Positions 20,093 to 22,013 of a DNA stretch of 22,013 bases are shown one piece after another (within the stretch, counting starts at the first letter, position 1; each line of letters starts with the position of its first letter). The notes under the pieces are model-generated. The model saw only the letters and a list, made by a program, of their open reading frames with translations, made no database searches and had not been told where the DNA came from. The stretch is from the NCBI GenBank assembly GCA_964356135.1, contig CAYHGV010000047.1:1-22013 (forward strand), read 5' to 3'. The position numbers were made by a program, and so were the translations under genes. Source of the stretch: CAYHGV01 sp964356135 (GTDB taxonomy: Bacteria > Hydrothermota > Tepidihabitantia > CAYHGV01).

Positions 20093-22013
20093 TACATTTC
20101 CTGATGGTTATGGCAGTCTTTGCTTTNNNNNNNNNNCTTTGCTTTCCCGGTCGACCCTCCCAGGAATGTTAAGGCGGTTAGTATCATCAGCACCGATAGT
20201 TTGAGTATCACGGTAGGTTGGGAACAGTCAAAAGATGACCGGTTATTAGCTGGTTACGATATCTACCGTTCAAAATACGGGTTTGTGAAGTCACTGGTTC
20301 AGGATTCGGTCTTTGTTGACCGGAATGTTGAACCCGGGCGTGAATATTATTACGATATCGTCAAAAAGCAGATGGTCAAGGTGCGTCCGGTGGTGGATGC
20401 TAAAACCAAAACTCTGTCCTGGCGACTACCCCAGAAGGCACTCGATTTTACCGATATTGAGGTTATACGGGACGGGCAGCAAATCGGCCATCTTACTTTG
20501 GACCAGAGCCAGTTTGTCGATCCGGGGTATAGTGCAGGCCGTAAATACGAAGTTCGCATTCTCAAGGTTGTTTCAATTCCTTATAAAGTACTGAAAGATA
20601 CCGTGATCGGTGGTAAACGACAGATGACCCTGAAATGGAAGCGCCCGAATAACTATTATCTGGGTGAACGGTATGAGATTAGCCGGATGGACAAAAACGG
20701 GGAATATGAGCTCATCGGGTCGGTTAAACCGGGAAGTGCGATTTTAAAAGATACGGCGATGAAAGACGGGATAAAGTATTTTTATGAAGTTGCCGCGGTG
20801 AAAGGGGCAGAGAAGTCATTTTCCGAGCCATCGGTGCCTCTTTCGACGGTCGGTATCCCAAAATGTTTACTGGTACAGGATATACCCAATGACGAAGGTG
20901 AAGGTTTCAATATAACCTGGGAACTCTCGCCCAACGATGCGGAAATCAAAAGCTACCTTTTACTCCGGCTCGTCTACGATTCGCTGGCAGCATATCGGGA
21001 TGTTTATACCTATACCGATACCGCCGGCAAGCCGTCGGTAGACTACCGCTACGCGGTAGTTAAATCATACCAGATTGTGATGCCGGCAAAGATTGTCGCC
21101 GACTCTCTGGGTAAAACCGGCCGGGTTATCCGGACGGAATGGAAGCTCCATCCGAAAGTCGTTGGTCAGGATTATGATATTATCTATATGTTCCGGGCGG
21201 AAAAAAGTGAAAAGCCCGAATTCCAGTATGTCGATTTCACCTCACCGAGAGAGAGCAAGTTTATTGACGGAACGGCGGAGCCGGGTAAGGAGTATATCTA
21301 CGAAGCCCGGGCGTTGAAAGAAATATCCATTTCGTATCGGATTACCGATGACCGGACCGAGGGAACGCGCAGGACCACCACCCTGGTCTGGAAATCTTCG
21401 AAAGAGCCGAAGGAATTTCAGGGTTATGTGGTGAGCCGGGCAGACCGGGTGGACGGAACCTATGGGGTCTATGCCCGGTTAGGCCAGGGAGTGAACAAGT
21501 ATACCGACCGGGTATCTGTTTTCGATGGTGTGCCCTATGCCTATGCCCTGGTGGCAGTGACCCAAAATAATGAACAGGCAGAATCAATAACTACCCCGTA
21601 TGTCAAATCGTATCCCCAATGGTTCCATACTTCACGAATCAATGCTTTGGTTGCGGTGATCATCTTTATTTCTCTGGTGTTGATTTTTATTCAAGTGGCG
21701 AAGGGCGGTAAAGAACTTTTTGTCCGGCGGATTGCCGGATTGTCGGCGGTGGATGAGGCGGTGGGCAGAGCGACCGAGATGGGTCGGCCGATCCTCTTTG
21801 TGCCCGGCACCTCATCGATTGCGGATGTGGCGACGATCGCTTCGCTAAATATTTTAGGTGAGGTGGCGAAGAAGACCGCACAGTATGATACCCCTCTGAT
21901 TGTGCCGATCAAAGACGCGATCGTTTATACGGTGGCGCGGGAAGTAGTAAAAGAATCCTATAATAAAGTCGGTCGGCCGGATGCCTTTAATCCGGATAGC
22001 GTCCATTTTGTGA
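20089..22013 (+). CDS. Large FN3-repeat, single-pass membrane protein with DUF6754-like domain (partial, contains gap)
   Basis: GTG 20089 follows AAAGGGGG and overlaps the mazG stop. The start encodes a signal peptide (MIHFLMVMAVFAFPVDPPRN once the N gap is collapsed). About six FN3-like modules follow, each ending in a Y-x-Y strand: EYYYDIVKK, KYEVRILK, KYFYEVAAVK, DYRYAVVK, EYIYEARALK, PYAYALVAVT. A membrane helix (INALVAVIIFISLVLIFIQVA, about residue 511) is followed by GRPILFVPGTSSIADVATIA and DTPLIVPIKDAIVYTVAREV, which I recall as DUF6754. The frame is open to the window end. This implies an exterior FN3 stalk and a cytoplasmic domain of unknown function. The DUF name is from memory. 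Confidence 0.75.
20127..20136. other. Assembly gap (10 N) flanked by a duplicated 9-mer
   Basis: CTTTGCTTT occurs immediately before (20118-20126) and after (20137-20145) the Ns. Deleting the Ns and one copy (19 bases) joins the two halves of the FN3 gene in one frame, so the gap is very likely an unmerged contig overlap and no sequence is missing. Confidence 0.85.

Overview
The window reads as a chromosome segment of an uncultivated, probably anaerobic Gram-negative bacterium of the candidate division WOR-3 / FCB-like kind. The grounds are protein style: at least three proteins end in a beta-sandwich tail of the FlgD-like / T9SS type-A kind (YDxxG...V, PGxYTxxWDG, G(V/I)Y(Y/F)(V/I)RL, then a basic end), two are YCF48/BNR-repeat proteins, and most gene products carry export signals. 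Taxonomy is inference from these features, not from a marker gene. A run of Ns at 20127-20136 shows that this is a draft assembly.

Layout. Positions 1-3720 hold the tail of an exported protein, a YCF48-repeat lipoprotein, a 78-aa protein of unknown function, and a large repeat protein with a C-terminal sorting tail. The last is preceded by a leader (about 1764-1914) dense in stem-loops. Positions 3718-4985 form an odd island bounded by near-identical A-rich leader sequences. It has one intact, GC-richer beta-barrel-like gene between two decayed secretory gene starts. Positions 4993-7660 encode an exported C45/AAT-like Ntn hydrolase followed 13 nt later by an exported chagasin-domain protein. 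Next come mtaD (SAH/MTA deaminase, possibly leaderless), a second YCF48 protein with a sorting tail, and a very large GH20-like protein whose 3' end is broken by a frameshift and a stop. A repeat-rich gap and a lipoprotein with a C-terminal membrane anchor end the forward block at 16414.

A convergent M23 peptidase gene (16649-17716, minus strand) meets that block across a long inverted repeat. It is transcribed divergently from a second forward cluster: a HEAT-repeat protein, an overlapping cysteine-rich zinc-finger protein, a MazG-like pyrophosphohydrolase, and a large FN3-repeat / transmembrane / DUF6754-like protein that runs off the window. MazG and the FN3 protein overlap as GTGA. The Ns inside the FN3 gene look like an unmerged 9-bp contig overlap, because collapsing them restores one reading frame.

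Functionally the window is mostly cell-envelope and exported proteins (sorting-tail proteins, lipoproteins, a wall hydrolase, glycan and amide hydrolases), with two housekeeping enzymes of nucleotide/methyl-cycle clean-up (MtaD, MazG). I saw no rRNA, tRNA, CRISPR array, transposase or phage gene. The most unusual signals are an 18-bp palindromic unit that adds the same RLASSR-type peptide to two unrelated proteins, two apparent leaderless promoters placed exactly at ATG codons, the structured leader, and the decayed island.
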